DNA of 47,432 nt from an uncultured Oscillospiraceae bacterium (GCA_900540275.1 UQFO01000018.1:1-47432); one strand, 5' to 3'. Counted from the stretch's first letter, positions 24,168 to 32,858 are shown. Notes: a model not told the origin generated them from the letters alone. Program-made: numbers and translations.

Positions 24168-25091
24168 CTATCTCTGGATAATATACGCCATATATCCGAT
24201 ATACGTCAGCACCATCAGGAGGCCGAACGGCCTGTCCAGCTTTTTACGTATGAGCAGGTAAACGAGTATGACCGCGCTCATTGCAATCAGCACGACCAAA
24301 TCCCAAACAGACTGCATATTGACCCCGATGGGGGAGATTACGGTCGAAAGCCCCATCACGAGCAGGATGTTGAAGATATTCGAGCCGATGGCGTTGCCGA
24401 GCGCAAGCCCGTTTTCCCCTTTGCGCGAGGCGACAATCGAGGTCACAAGCTCCGGCAGGGACGTGCCTACCGCGACAATCGTAAGCCCGATGAGCGTCTG
24501 GCTCAGCCCAAAGGACGCGGCGATGTCCGACGCGCTGTTTACGACGAGCTGGCCGCCGAGCACGATTCCCGCTATGCCAATCAGGATAAAGAGCGCGCTT
24601 TTGAGCGGGCTCATTTTTTTAACGTTTTCTTCTGTATCCGCAGCCGGTTTTTTTCTTGCGGTATAAACCAAATATCCGATATAGATGACAAACCCCAAAA
24701 GCAAAACGATGCCTTCTATCCTGCCGAGCGCAAGGTTCAGGCTGGCTACGAGCAGCAGTACGGCGCACAGCAGGGAAATCGGCAAATCGCGCCTGATGAT
24801 TTCCTTTGCGGGGACGACCGGCTTGATGGCCGCGCATATGCCGACCACGACAAGCAGGTTGAAAATATTGGAGCCGATGACGTTGCTCAGGGCAATTTCG
24901 TTTTGGCCCCGCACCGCCGCCGAGATGCTCACTGCGGTTTCCGGCGCGCTTGTCCCCATAGCGACGATAGTAAGGCCGATGATGACGGCAGGAACCTTAA
25001 AAATACGCGCGACAGAGGAACTGCCGTCTACAAACAGGTCTGCGCCCTTAATCAGCAGGACAAAGCCTAAAATCAGCCAGACATACATCAT
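24168..25091 (-). CDS. Calcium/sodium antiporter, CaCA family (YrbG-like)
   Basis: A 307-residue membrane protein with two inverted alpha repeats. Each repeat carries the family motifs: GTSAPE with IGSNIFNLLVV, and GTSLPE with IGSNIFNILLVMG. About ten hydrophobic segments are visible, with a short polar loop in the middle (RKKPAADTEENVKK). It exchanges cytoplasmic Ca2+ for external Na+ or H+. The ATG follows AGAAGGGGTTTACT. It starts 19 bases after the MATE pump gene and is probably co-transcribed with it. No terminator is obvious before the ABC-F promoter that follows. Confidence 0.92.
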   Translation of the reverse strand: MMYVWLILGFVLLIKGADLFVDGSSSVARIFKVPAVIIGLTIVAMGTSAPETAVSISAAVRGQNEIALSNVIGSNIFNLLVVVGICAAIKPVVPAKEIIRRDLPISLLCAVLLLVASLNLALGRIEGIVLLLGFVIYIGYLVYTARKKPAADTEENVKKMSPLKSALFILIGIAGIVLGGQLVVNSASDIAASFGLSQTLIGLTIVAVGTSLPELVTSIVASRKGENGLALGNAIGSNIFNILLVMGLSTVISPIGVNMQSVWDLVVLIAMSAVILVYLLIRKKLDRPFGLLMVLTYIGYMAYIIQR

Positions 25092-25110
25092 AGTAAACCC
25101 CTTCTTTCTC

Positions 25111-26463
25111 TTATGATACCGTTTCCGCCTGAACGGCCGGCGCTTTCAAATGTGATTTTTTTACCAGGACAACGCTTAGCAGGAGCGTGACGGCCTCAGC
25201 CGCCGGAATACACAGCCATGCGCCGTCCAGCCCGAAAAAGGCGGGGAGGGCCGCCGCAAACGGAATGACCGCCGCAAAGCCGCGCAGGATGGAAAGCACA
25301 AAAGACTGCACGGGCCTGGCGGTCGAGGAAAAGAACGACACGGTTACGATGTTGATTCCCATAATCAAAAATACGGTAAAGTAAAGCTGTACGCCGCGGC
25401 TTGCAAGCGATAAAAGCTGCGGGTCGTTGTCCCGGTTGAAGACAGACACAATTTGGTCTGTAAACAGGACGCCGCTTAAATACAGCAAAACGCCGAGGCA
25501 CAGCGCCGTAATGAGCGCAAGGCGGTAGGTTTTTTTAATATTACGCACGTTCCCCGCGCCGTAATTGTAGCTGATAATCGGCTGGATGCCCTGCGCCTCC
25601 CCGGTAAAGACCGACACGGCGACAAGCGCGAGGTTTGCGACGATTCCATAGGCGGCGACGCCCATGTTTCCGCTGATGCCTAGTATCACGAAGTTCAGGA
25701 TAATAATCACTATACCGTTGGACATCTCCATGACGAAGGAGGGGAAGCCGAGCGAAAAAATAGTACCGATGCTTTTAAAATCGGGCCTGCATTTTTGCAG
25801 GCGGAACGAATTTTTTCCGCGGGCAAAGTGCAAAGACAGCACCGCGATGCTGATGATTGGAGCAATGCCCGTCGCAAGCGCCGCACCGAACATTCCCATA
25901 CCCAAGGGGAAAATAAACACGTAGTCGAGCACGACGTTAGAAAGGCTGGCGGTAATCATCGCGGCCATCGCAAGGTTGGGCGCGTGGTCGTTGCGGACAA
26001 AGCAAATCAGCACATTATTGAGAACGAACGCGCAGGAATAAACCATCAGCGTGCGCAGGTACTCAGCCGAAATTGAAAGGATTTCACCCTGCGCGCCGAG
26101 CAGGCGGGAAATCCCTTCAGAGAACACAACGCCAAGTATGGTGTATAGAATGCCCAGTACCGCGCCCGCCGCCATCGCGCAGGTAAACATTGTGTTTGCC
26201 TTTTCCCGCTGCCCTTCGCCCTTCAGGATGGCAAAGCGCGTCGCCGCGCCCATACCCAGGAGCATTCCCGTTCCGGTCAGCAGTGAAAAGGCGGGCAGCA
26301 CAAGGTTTAAAGCCGTCAGGCCCTGCGCGCCAACCCCGTTTGCGATAAAGAAGGTATCGGCGAGGATATAGCACGACAGCCCTATCATGCTTAAAATGTT
26401 GAGCGACACGTATTTCGCGAACGGTTTATAAATGTTGCCTGTTAGAAGCTTGTTTGTATCCAT
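25111..26463 (-). CDS. MATE-family efflux transporter (first of two)
   Basis: A 450-residue protein with 12 hydrophobic segments in two MatE halves. It begins with NIYKPFAKYVSLNILSMIGL; the second half contains IIILNFVILGISGNMGVAAYG and a conserved EAQGIQPIISYNYGA motif. This fits the Na+ or H+-coupled drug/organic cation exporters of the NorM/DinF/MepA type. The substrate cannot be told. It is preceded by its own promoter and a large structured leader hairpin, and followed at 19 bases by the antiporter. The second MATE gene in this window (39374) is only distantly related. Confidence 0.92.
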   Translation of the reverse strand: MDTNKLLTGNIYKPFAKYVSLNILSMIGLSCYILADTFFIANGVGAQGLTALNLVLPAFSLLTGTGMLLGMGAATRFAILKGEGQREKANTMFTCAMAAGAVLGILYTILGVVFSEGISRLLGAQGEILSISAEYLRTLMVYSCAFVLNNVLICFVRNDHAPNLAMAAMITASLSNVVLDYVFIFPLGMGMFGAALATGIAPIISIAVLSLHFARGKNSFRLQKCRPDFKSIGTIFSLGFPSFVMEMSNGIVIIILNFVILGISGNMGVAAYGIVANLALVAVSVFTGEAQGIQPIISYNYGAGNVRNIKKTYRLALITALCLGVLLYLSGVLFTDQIVSVFNRDNDPQLLSLASRGVQLYFTVFLIMGINIVTVSFFSSTARPVQSFVLSILRGFAAVIPFAAALPAFFGLDGAWLCIPAAEAVTLLLSVVLVKKSHLKAPAVQAETVS

Positions 26464-26501
26464 ATAAGCAGTCCCTGAAGAAAATTCCTTTCTACTATTT
26501 T

Positions 26502-26560
26502 AAAAGCGCCGGTTCCATTTATACCCGAAGACCTGACGGTATAAATTTCCGGCGCTTTTT
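26502..26560 (-). promoter_or_regulatory. Large two-tier hairpin in the MATE leader, attenuator or riboswitch candidate
   Basis: AAAAGCGCCGG/CCGGCGCTTTT form an outer stem and ATTTATACC/GGTATAAAT an inner one. On the minus strand it lies between a good promoter (26618-26646) and the MATE start (26463). A second copy of the 5' arm (AAAGCGCC) lies just upstream and could pair with the 3' arm instead. The minus-strand U tail is short (TTTTAAAA). It may equally be the terminator of the GNAT gene. Confidence 0.45.
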
Positions 26561-26617
26561 AAGGGGCGCTTTATCCGGCGACAAAGACACCCAAGCGTAT
26601 TGAGTTGAACAAAGCCT

Positions 26618-26646
26618 ATTATAAAAGGTCAAAGCTTTTTTTGCAA
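26618..26646 (-). promoter_or_regulatory. Promoter of the MATE/antiporter unit
   Basis: TTGCAA and TATAAT are 17 bases apart on the minus strand. The -35 lies inside the last codons of the GNAT gene. The leader to the MATE start is about 148 bases. Confidence 0.65.
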
Positions 26647-27177
26647 GCCCTTCATGGGAAAATCTTCCCTTTTTACGCAATAAACGACGTGCGGCATGTC
26701 GTTTCCGTAATAATGCTTTACAAAGCTCCCCACGGGCTTCATCCCGTTGCGCTGTGCAACCCTGCGGGAGGCCGTATTGGTATCGCGTATAATAGAGTAG
26801 ATGCGCTCCATATGGAGCGTTTCAAACGCATAATCCCGAAGGGCTATGGCGGCCTCTGTTGCGAAACCCCGGTGCCAGTACGCCTTTTGAAAAAGGTAGC
26901 CGATTTCCGGCACGGTTTCATCCGGCGTTTTCTGCATAGTAATGCCCGCCTGCCCGATGAACCTGCCTGTTTCCTTGAGCAGTACTGCGTACAGGCCGAA
27001 GCCATCCTCTTTATAACGGCGCTGCTGGTTTATAAGCCAGTCCTGTACTTCTGCGTCGGAAAAGGCGTGCTCGTAGGCGTACATGGCTTCCTTATCCTGC
27101 AATATATTGCACAGGCCGCCGTAATCGTCCTGCGTCAGCTTCCGCAGGATTAACCGCTGTGTCTCAAGAATTTTCAT
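26629..27177 (-). CDS. GNAT-family N-acetyltransferase (RimJ-like)
   Basis: A 182-residue GNAT of the Acetyltransf_3 (RimJ/RimL) type. Signposts are TQRLILRKLTQDDYGGL at the start, GRFIGQAGITM, the acetyl-CoA region IGYLFQKAYWHRGFATEAA, and RDTNTASRRVAQRNGM near the end. It probably acetylates an amino group of a protein N-terminus or small molecule; the substrate is unknown. A longer open frame exists, but MKILETQRL is the family's usual start and follows AAGGACAAGGAAAA. It overlaps the upstream Cys-rich gene by 14 bases. Confidence 0.87.
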   Translation of the reverse strand: MKILETQRLILRKLTQDDYGGLCNILQDKEAMYAYEHAFSDAEVQDWLINQQRRYKEDGFGLYAVLLKETGRFIGQAGITMQKTPDETVPEIGYLFQKAYWHRGFATEAAIALRDYAFETLHMERIYSIIRDTNTASRRVAQRNGMKPVGSFVKHYYGNDMPHVVYCVKREDFPMKGLQKKL

Positions 27178-27337
27178 TTTTCCTTGTCCTTTTGCTGTTC
27201 CTGCCGGGACGCTTGCAATAGGGCGGGTGCTTTTTATGGATTGCATGATGCGCAAGGCACCGCTCGCAATCCCCATGGCGTTCGCAGTCTTTCTTTTTGC
27301 ACGGGCATGCGTCCGGTATAATCTTATCCTGTTCCAT
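27164..27337 (-). CDS. Small Cys-rich protein (57 residues), putative metal-binding
   Basis: An intact short frame with GGAGAAGGAAATAA before its ATG. The core reads CPCKKKDCERHGDCERCLAH and then HHxxHKKHPPYC, so C11, C13, C18, C24, C27 and C41 plus several histidines could bind zinc or another metal. The tail is basic (RPGRNSKRTRK). Its stop lies inside the start of the GNAT gene, which suggests translational coupling. The CxCKxxxCxRHGxCxxC pattern recalls short conserved proteins of Clostridia that have no assigned function as far as I know. Confidence 0.75.
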   Translation of the reverse strand: MEQDKIIPDACPCKKKDCERHGDCERCLAHHAIHKKHPPYCKRPGRNSKRTRKNENS

Positions 27338-27356
27338 TTATTTCCTTCTCCATATA

Positions 27357-27387
27357 GAAACGAAAACGGCGCGCATAAATGCGTGCC
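27357..27387 (-). terminator. Probable terminator of the V-type ATPase operon
   Basis: On the minus strand GGCACGCAT and ATGCGCGCC pair with one mismatch, followed by GTTTTCGTTTC. It is 90 bases past the subunit D stop. A GGTTATATAACC palindrome (27392-27403) and a repeated TGCCGTAC lie between; their role is unknown. The gap 27338-27477 shows no gene. Confidence 0.4.
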
Positions 27388-27477
27388 GTACGGTTATATA
27401 ACCTGGTGCGAATAGCTTAAGTTCGTAATTTGTACAGACATGTGCCGTACAGATTTGTTTTTTGGACACGCCGCGGA

Positions 27478-28113
27478 TTATTCGTCCCCGTCCGCCTCGC
27501 TGCTTTGCTTTTGCCGCTTGATGACCTTTAAGCGGGAGAATTCCTCCCTGTCCTTTTCATCGAGCGCGTCGGTAATGAATTTTACTGTTTCTTCAAAACG
27601 GGGAATCATAATATTTTTCAAGGCGTTCGCGCGCTTCTGCGTCTTTTTAATTGAATCCGCCAGACGGTAGACGCTGTTTTCCACTTCGGCGAGCTCCGCG
27701 GTCAAAACCTTAACCTCATTGAACTTGAGGTAAGCGTCGTCGAGCGTGGAGTTCGTGGAATATAGCCCATAGTGCAGCTCTGGCGTATCCTCGTTCTGGA
27801 TAGACAGAATCGGGATTTCAACGCCCATGACGCTGCGGTAGGAAAGCTTTAGGGATTCCTCGACCGGCACGCTGTTTGCAAGCTCTGAGCAAAAGCCGAG
27901 CGTAATGTTTGCGCGCTGCAAAGCGATGTATGCCTCGCTGTATGCGTTGTCGATTTTATCCTGGATGGCGTTTGCATGGTCTATCAGCGACATCATTTCC
28001 CGGATGAGGATATTACGCTTTTTGTCCAGGAGCTCAAAGCCAAGCTTTGCAAGGGACAACGATTTTTTTGTGTTGATGAGATTACCTTTGGTCGGCACTG
28101 CCTGCACAGCCAC
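27478..28113 (-). CDS. ntpD: V-type ATP synthase subunit D
   Basis: A 211-residue, mostly helical protein with the subunit D start VPTKGNLINTKKSLSLAKLG and the characteristic long N- and C-terminal coiled coils (LTAELAEVENSVYRLADSIK). It is the central rotor stalk inside the A3B3 ring. Starts at 28122 (GTG), 28113 (GTG) and 28107 (GTG) are all in frame. The 28113 start is chosen because AAGGCGGTGG lies at suitable distance and MAVQAVPTKGN resembles family starts. It is the last gene of the operon. The C-terminus is charged and variable. Confidence 0.9.
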   Translation of the reverse strand: MAVQAVPTKGNLINTKKSLSLAKLGFELLDKKRNILIREMMSLIDHANAIQDKIDNAYSEAYIALQRANITLGFCSELANSVPVEESLKLSYRSVMGVEIPILSIQNEDTPELHYGLYSTNSTLDDAYLKFNEVKVLTAELAEVENSVYRLADSIKKTQKRANALKNIMIPRFEETVKFITDALDEKDREEFSRLKVIKRQKQSSEADGDE

Positions 28114-28162
28114 AAGGACCACCGCCTTTATCAGAGTGTATCAGCAGAAAAAGAGGACAGGA

Positions 28163-29560
28163 TTACGCGACGATATCCTCTTTGGTCGTTTCTTTGTAGT
28201 ATTTATCGAGTATCGCGTCGTCTACACGGTCGAGCTCCGCGCGTGGAAGCGTTCCTAAAAGCTTCCAGCCAAGCTCCAGGCTCTGCTCGATGGAACGGTT
28301 GTCGGTAAAGCCCTGGTTTACGAAAACAGATTCAAAAAGCTTACCAAACTCGATATATTTTTTGTCGATAGGGGACAGCTCCTCTTCACCGATAACAGAG
28401 GCAAGGGAACGGGCGTCGATGACCTTCGCGTACGATGCAAACAGCTGGTTTGCAAGCGGGCTGTGGTCTTCCCTCGTAAAGCCCTCGCCGATGCCGTCCT
28501 TCATCAAACGGGAAAGGGACGGAAGCACGTCTACAGGCGGGTAAAGCCCCTGCCCCTGCAAGGCGCGGTCCAGGACGATTTGTCCTTCCGTGATGTAGCC
28601 CGTAAGGTCCGGCACAGGATGGGTGATATCGTCGTTGGGCATCGTAAGGATTGGAATCTGCGTAACGCTGCCGCTTTTGCCTTTTATCATGCCCGCGCGC
28701 TCATAAAGGGAGGCAAGGTCGGAATAAAGGTAGCCCGGATAGCCCTTCCTGCCCGGAATTTCGCCCTTGGAGGAGCTGAACTCACGCAGCGCTTCGGCAT
28801 AGGACGTCATATCGGTCATGATGACGAGCACGTGCATGTTAAGCTCAAACGCAAGGTATTCCGCCGTTGTCAGCGCGCAGCGGGGGGTAAGCGTTCTTTC
28901 AATAATCGGGTCGTTTGAAAGGTTTAAGAACATGACGACCCTTTGCAGAACACCCGATTCCTCAAAGCTCCTGCGGAAATATTCCGCGACGTCGTTTTTA
29001 ACGCCCATGGCGGCGAATACGACACAGAAGCCCTGGCCGGCCTCGTCCGCGATTTTTGCCTGGCGTACAATCTGAACGGCAAGCTCGTTATGCTTCATAC
29101 CGGAGCCGGAAAAAATCGGCAGCTTCTGGCCCCTGATGAGGGTCATCAGTACGTCGATGGACGAAATGCCGGTATTGATGTAATTTCGGGGATAGACTCT
29201 AGATACGGGATTGATTGGCGTTCCGTTGATGTTCATGCGTTTGTCGGGGAAGATTTCTCCCAGCCCGTCTATCGGTTTGCCCGCGCCGTCGAACACCCTT
29301 CCGATGATTTCAGGCGAAAGCGGCATTTCCATCGGGTGGCCGGTGAGCCGTGTCCTTGTGTTTTCCAGGGAGATGGACCGCGTCCCTTCAAATACCTGGA
29401 CGACGACCCTTTCTCCTTCCATCTGGACGATTCTTCCCTGGCGCGTCGTGCCGTCGTCCAGGCGGATATCGACGATTTCTTCAAAAGAGGCGCCCTTGAC
29501 GCCGTCAATCACAATCAGCGAGCCGTTTATTTCCTTCACGCCAACATAATCTATAATCAT
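28163..29560 (-). CDS. ntpB: V-type ATP synthase subunit B (regulatory, non-catalytic)
   Basis: A 465-residue subunit B. It has the beta-barrel N-terminus (MIIDYVGVKEINGSLIVIDG) and a nucleotide-binding-like core in which the P-loop is degenerate (FSGSGMKHNELA), as expected for the non-catalytic subunit. The family region YPGYLYSDLASLYERAG and a C-terminal helical domain follow. It alternates with subunit A in the hexameric head. The ATG follows AAGAAGGGTACCGCC, 28 bases after subunit A. Confidence 0.96.
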   Translation of the reverse strand: MIIDYVGVKEINGSLIVIDGVKGASFEEIVDIRLDDGTTRQGRIVQMEGERVVVQVFEGTRSISLENTRTRLTGHPMEMPLSPEIIGRVFDGAGKPIDGLGEIFPDKRMNINGTPINPVSRVYPRNYINTGISSIDVLMTLIRGQKLPIFSGSGMKHNELAVQIVRQAKIADEAGQGFCVVFAAMGVKNDVAEYFRRSFEESGVLQRVVMFLNLSNDPIIERTLTPRCALTTAEYLAFELNMHVLVIMTDMTSYAEALREFSSSKGEIPGRKGYPGYLYSDLASLYERAGMIKGKSGSVTQIPILTMPNDDITHPVPDLTGYITEGQIVLDRALQGQGLYPPVDVLPSLSRLMKDGIGEGFTREDHSPLANQLFASYAKVIDARSLASVIGEEELSPIDKKYIEFGKLFESVFVNQGFTDNRSIEQSLELGWKLLGTLPRAELDRVDDAILDKYYKETTKEDIVA

Positions 29561-29588
29561 GGCGGTACCCTTCTTTCGCTGGAGAATT

Positions 29589-31355
29589 TTATTGGTTCTG
29601 CGCGAGCCTCGTCAGAGCCTCGTCGATTTCCCTGATATAGTCTTCAAACATTTCGGGTTTGGAGTTCGGAATATCATATTTCATCTTGGTGAGCTTGTCG
29701 AACAGGCCGAGCTCCATAATGCGGGAAATCGGAATCGAGGCGGAAATCAGCTGTTTTGCGCGTTTGTGGAGGTACAGAATCGTTTTCATCATCAGCTTCT
29801 GCTTTTCAAGCGGTACGAACGTATCGTCCGCATGAAAAGCGTTCTGCTGCAGGAAGCCCACGCGTATGACGCGCGCCGTCTCGATGACCAGCTTCTGGTC
29901 GTCGGGAAGAACGTCTGCGCCGATGAGCTTTACGATTTCCATCAAACGGTTTTCCTCCTGAAGGATGCCGTTGATTTTTCTGCGGTATTTAATAAAATCG
30001 CGTCCCTCGTTCTCCATATACCATGGGTCGAGGTCGGTGAAGTATTCGCTGTAGCTTGTAATCCAGTTGATGGCCGGATAATGCCTGGAGTAGGCGAGCG
30101 ATTTATCGAGCGCCCAGAAGCAGCGCGTAAAGCGCTTGGTGTTCTGCGTTACCGGCTCGGAAAAGTCCGCGCCCTGCGGGGATACGGCGCCGATAATGGT
30201 AACGGAGCCTTCGCTGCCGCATAATACGTCGGCACGGCCCGCGCGCTCGTAGAATTCAGATAGCCTCGACGGCAGGTATGCCGGGAAGCCTTCCTCGGCG
30301 GGCATTTCCTCAAGCCGTCCCGATATTTCACGCAGCGCTTCCGCCCAGCGGGAGGTGGAGTCGGCCATGATGGCGACGTGGTAGCCCATATCGCGGTAAT
30401 ATTCCGCCAGTGTAATGCCGGTATAGATAGAAGCCTCACGCGCCGCGACCGGCATGTTTGAGGTATTCGCAATCAGCACGGTCCTGTCCGTCATGGGGCG
30501 GCCGGACTTCGGGTCGATAAGCTCTGAAAATTCGTCGAGCACCTGGCTCATCTCGTTGCCGCGTTCGCCGCAGCCCACGTAAACGATAATATCCGCGTCG
30601 CACCATTTTGCAAGCTGGTGCTGGGTCATGGTTTTGCCTGTTCCGAATCCGCCAGGGATGGCAGCCGTGCCGCCCTTAGAGATGGGGAAGAGCGTGTCGA
30701 TGACCCTCTGGCCCGTAATAAGCGGTACGTTTGCCGGCAGACGGTTTAAAACCGGCCGCGGCTGCCGGATGGGCCATTTCTGGCAGAGCGTCAGCTCGTG
30801 CGTTACGCCCGCGTCGTCCTTTAGAGTAACGATGGTGTCGTTAAGCTTATATGTTCCGTTTGGCTTTACGCTAGTTACAACGCCGCTTTTAATTAGCGGC
30901 GGCACCATTAAGCGGTGCTCGATAATCGCCGTTTCGGGAAGGGTCGCGTATATCTGTCCGCCGTTTAGGCGGTCGCCTTCTTTTACCTTGATGTCGGCCT
31001 TCCACTCCCTGCTCTCGTCAAGGGAAGAAACGGAGGCGCCTCTTGAAATAAACGCGCCGGATTTTTCTTCGATAGCCTTGAGCGGGCGTTCGATGCCGTC
31101 GAATATGTTATCGATGATGCCGGGGCCGAGCGTGATGTTCATCGGTGCGCCCGTGCCAAGCACGGGGTCTCCGGGCATAAGCCCTGTCGTCTCCTCGTAC
31201 ACCTGGATGGTCGTATATTTTTCGGTAATACCTATGACCTCGCCGACAAGCCGTTCTTCACCGACATAAACCATTTCCATCATGGAAAACGATTTTGTCT
31301 TTTTTACGGTTACGACGGGTCCGTTGATTCCGTAAATTACGTTTTGATTCTCCAT
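29589..31355 (-). CDS. ntpA: V-type ATP synthase subunit A (catalytic)
   Basis: A 588-residue catalytic subunit. It has the N-terminal barrel (IYGINGPVVTVKK), the family-specific bulge insertion at about residues 110-190, an intact Walker A GGFGTGKTMTQ, the catalytic-Glu region CGERGNEM, and ADSTSRWAEALREISGRLEE. It hydrolyses or synthesises ATP at the A/B interface. The length is normal for V/A-type enzymes. The ATG follows AGAGGATTGGTTAT. With H2-evolving fermentation nearby, an ATP-driven ion pump is the more likely direction, but this is inference. Confidence 0.97.
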   Translation of the reverse strand: MENQNVIYGINGPVVTVKKTKSFSMMEMVYVGEERLVGEVIGITEKYTTIQVYEETTGLMPGDPVLGTGAPMNITLGPGIIDNIFDGIERPLKAIEEKSGAFISRGASVSSLDESREWKADIKVKEGDRLNGGQIYATLPETAIIEHRLMVPPLIKSGVVTSVKPNGTYKLNDTIVTLKDDAGVTHELTLCQKWPIRQPRPVLNRLPANVPLITGQRVIDTLFPISKGGTAAIPGGFGTGKTMTQHQLAKWCDADIIVYVGCGERGNEMSQVLDEFSELIDPKSGRPMTDRTVLIANTSNMPVAAREASIYTGITLAEYYRDMGYHVAIMADSTSRWAEALREISGRLEEMPAEEGFPAYLPSRLSEFYERAGRADVLCGSEGSVTIIGAVSPQGADFSEPVTQNTKRFTRCFWALDKSLAYSRHYPAINWITSYSEYFTDLDPWYMENEGRDFIKYRRKINGILQEENRLMEIVKLIGADVLPDDQKLVIETARVIRVGFLQQNAFHADDTFVPLEKQKLMMKTILYLHKRAKQLISASIPISRIMELGLFDKLTKMKYDIPNSKPEMFEDYIREIDEALTRLAQNQ

Positions 31356-31420
31356 ATAACCAATCCTCTCCGATTGCCGCGGACACGGCAGGATTTAAGA
31401 TAAATACCGGAATATGCCGG

Positions 31421-32017
31421 TCAAACGACCCGCAGGCCGGAGTGCTGCAAAAACCATTCGAGCTGGTCCTTGAGCTTTGTATCGAGCGTCTCGTCGGCTA
31501 CAATGCCGAGCGTTTCGCAGTTGCCGATGATCCCGCCGATTTTAATGGAATCGTCGTACTCCACGCTGCAGGAGTAGGAGAAGCAGGAGAGAAGGTCTTC
31601 CTTCATGGCTTCGTCCTGTTTGCGGATACGCAGCACACAGGGGTGCTCGTCAAAGCACCTTGCAATTTCCTGCGCGCTTTTTTTGAGCAGCTTCGCGTAG
31701 CCGTCTGTTTTGGTAAAGGCAAGCAGCTTACCGGACGCTTTCTGAAAGACGTCCTCTACGATTTCCATACGCTTTTGATAGAGCGCCTGCTTGCTTTTTT
31801 CCTCGCGCTTTGCCATTTCGCTTGATATACCGATGCGCATCGCGCCCATTTCCTTTTGAATCAGGACATAGGCGTCCTTCAGTCCCTCGTCCTCGGCTTT
31901 TTTCAGTTCCTCACGCTTGAAGCGCTCCACCTCGGATTCAATTTTATGCTTTTGTTCATCGGCGTATTTTTGTATGGCATTTAAAAAGTTACCTGTTTTG
32001 TCATTAGGATTTGCCAT
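31421..32017 (-). CDS. ntpE: V-type ATP synthase subunit E
   Basis: A 198-residue subunit E. The N-terminal half is a long charged helix (QKHKIESEVERFKREELKKA) that pairs with the G/H subunit as the peripheral stalk. The C-terminal half is a globular domain (SVEYDDSIKIGGIIG and ADETLDTKLKDQLEWFL). The ATG follows AGAGGAAGGTTTCCT. It lies 73 bases after subunit F and 65 before subunit A. Confidence 0.9.
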   Translation of the reverse strand: MANPNDKTGNFLNAIQKYADEQKHKIESEVERFKREELKKAEDEGLKDAYVLIQKEMGAMRIGISSEMAKREEKSKQALYQKRMEIVEDVFQKASGKLLAFTKTDGYAKLLKKSAQEIARCFDEHPCVLRIRKQDEAMKEDLLSCFSYSCSVEYDDSIKIGGIIGNCETLGIVADETLDTKLKDQLEWFLQHSGLRVV

Positions 32018-32090
32018 AGGAAACCTTCCTCTCCGAATAGTTTAAACGGGACGCGGGCGGTTACTGGCCCCGCGCCTATGTACAGTAGGG

Positions 32091-32399
32091 CTACAGCTTT
32101 ACGCCGATTGCCTCCTGTACATATTTTGTAATGGAATCCTTTGTACGTCCGTTTCCGTGGCGGTCGGGAATTTCCACAATCAGAGGACGCTGCCTGTTGA
32201 GCTTTAAATCGTAAACAAGCTCGGGGCACAGGGACATCAGGCGCTCCGTCATCAGAATAACGGCGACGTCCTCCATCTCCATTGCCTCGGTCAGCGCTTT
32301 CCTGACCTCTTTGTCCTCATGGATGACGATTCCGTCAATCCCGGCAAGGCGCATGCCTACCTGGGTGTCGACGTTGTCGCTGATTAAGTAAAAACGCAT
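32091..32399 (-). CDS. ntpF: V-type ATP synthase subunit F
   Basis: A 102-residue Rossmann-like subunit F beginning MRFYLISDNVDTQVGMRLAG, with VAVILMTERLMSLCPELVYD and the C-terminal RTKDSITKYVQEAIG. It binds the central stalk subunit D. Size and motifs are standard. The ATG follows GCAGGTGCGCGCTC. Confidence 0.94.
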   Translation of the reverse strand: MRFYLISDNVDTQVGMRLAGIDGIVIHEDKEVRKALTEAMEMEDVAVILMTERLMSLCPELVYDLKLNRQRPLIVEIPDRHGNGRTKDSITKYVQEAIGVKL

Positions 32400-32441
32400 G
32401 AGCGCGCACCTGCTTTCTGGCGTTAGGATACGGTATCGGTA

Positions 32442-32858
32442 TCAGGTGAAAAGAATCAGGATGGAAACGAGCAGTCCGTACAGAGCAATACCTTCGCCGA
32501 GCGCAACGAAAATCAAAGCCTTACCAAAGGTCTTCGGGTCTTCGCTCGTCGCCCCGATAGCTGCGGATGCGCCGGAGGCAACCGCGATACCGCCGCCGAT
32601 GCCTGCAAGGCCTGTCGCGAGCGCCGCGGAGAGGTACTTCATGCCGTCAGCCGCCGCTGCGCCTGCCGCCGCCGGGTCAGCCGTTGCCGCGGATACGCCC
32701 ATCGGGACGGCGACAAAGAGCAGGGAGGTAAAGAAGAAGGTAATCATCTGGGTAGCCAGCGCCTTTTTCCTCTTCTGCCCGTGCTGGACAGCGCGCATTG
32801 CCATGAGTACGGAACCAACAAGAAATACGACCGGTAAGAAAAGAAGTAAATATGCCAT
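32442..32858 (-). CDS. ntpK: V-type ATP synthase subunit K (proteolipid) with extra N-terminal hairpin
   Basis: A 138-residue proteolipid with four hydrophobic segments. The last two form the ion-carrying hairpin (AALATGLAGIGGGIAVASGA, then FVALGEGIALYGLLVSILIL), with a single membrane carboxylate E in GEGIALYG. The first two segments (about residues 1-22 and 37-57) do not resemble a second ion-binding hairpin and carry no buried acidic residue. I see no obvious Gln of a classical Na+ site in the third segment, so ion specificity is undecided. The ATG follows CGGAGGTTTTATT. Confidence 0.9.
   Translation of the reverse strand: MAYLLLFLPVVFLVGSVLMAMRAVQHGQKRKKALATQMITFFFTSLLFVAVPMGVSAATADPAAAGAAAADGMKYLSAALATGLAGIGGGIAVASGASAAIGATSEDPKTFGKALIFVALGEGIALYGLLVSILILFT

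Noticed and set aside
24141..25070. 309-codon plus-strand frame opposite the Ca/Na antiporter, rich in Asp, His and Arg
   Set aside because: It is the shadow of hydrophobic codons on the opposite strand; the antiporter has all family motifs.
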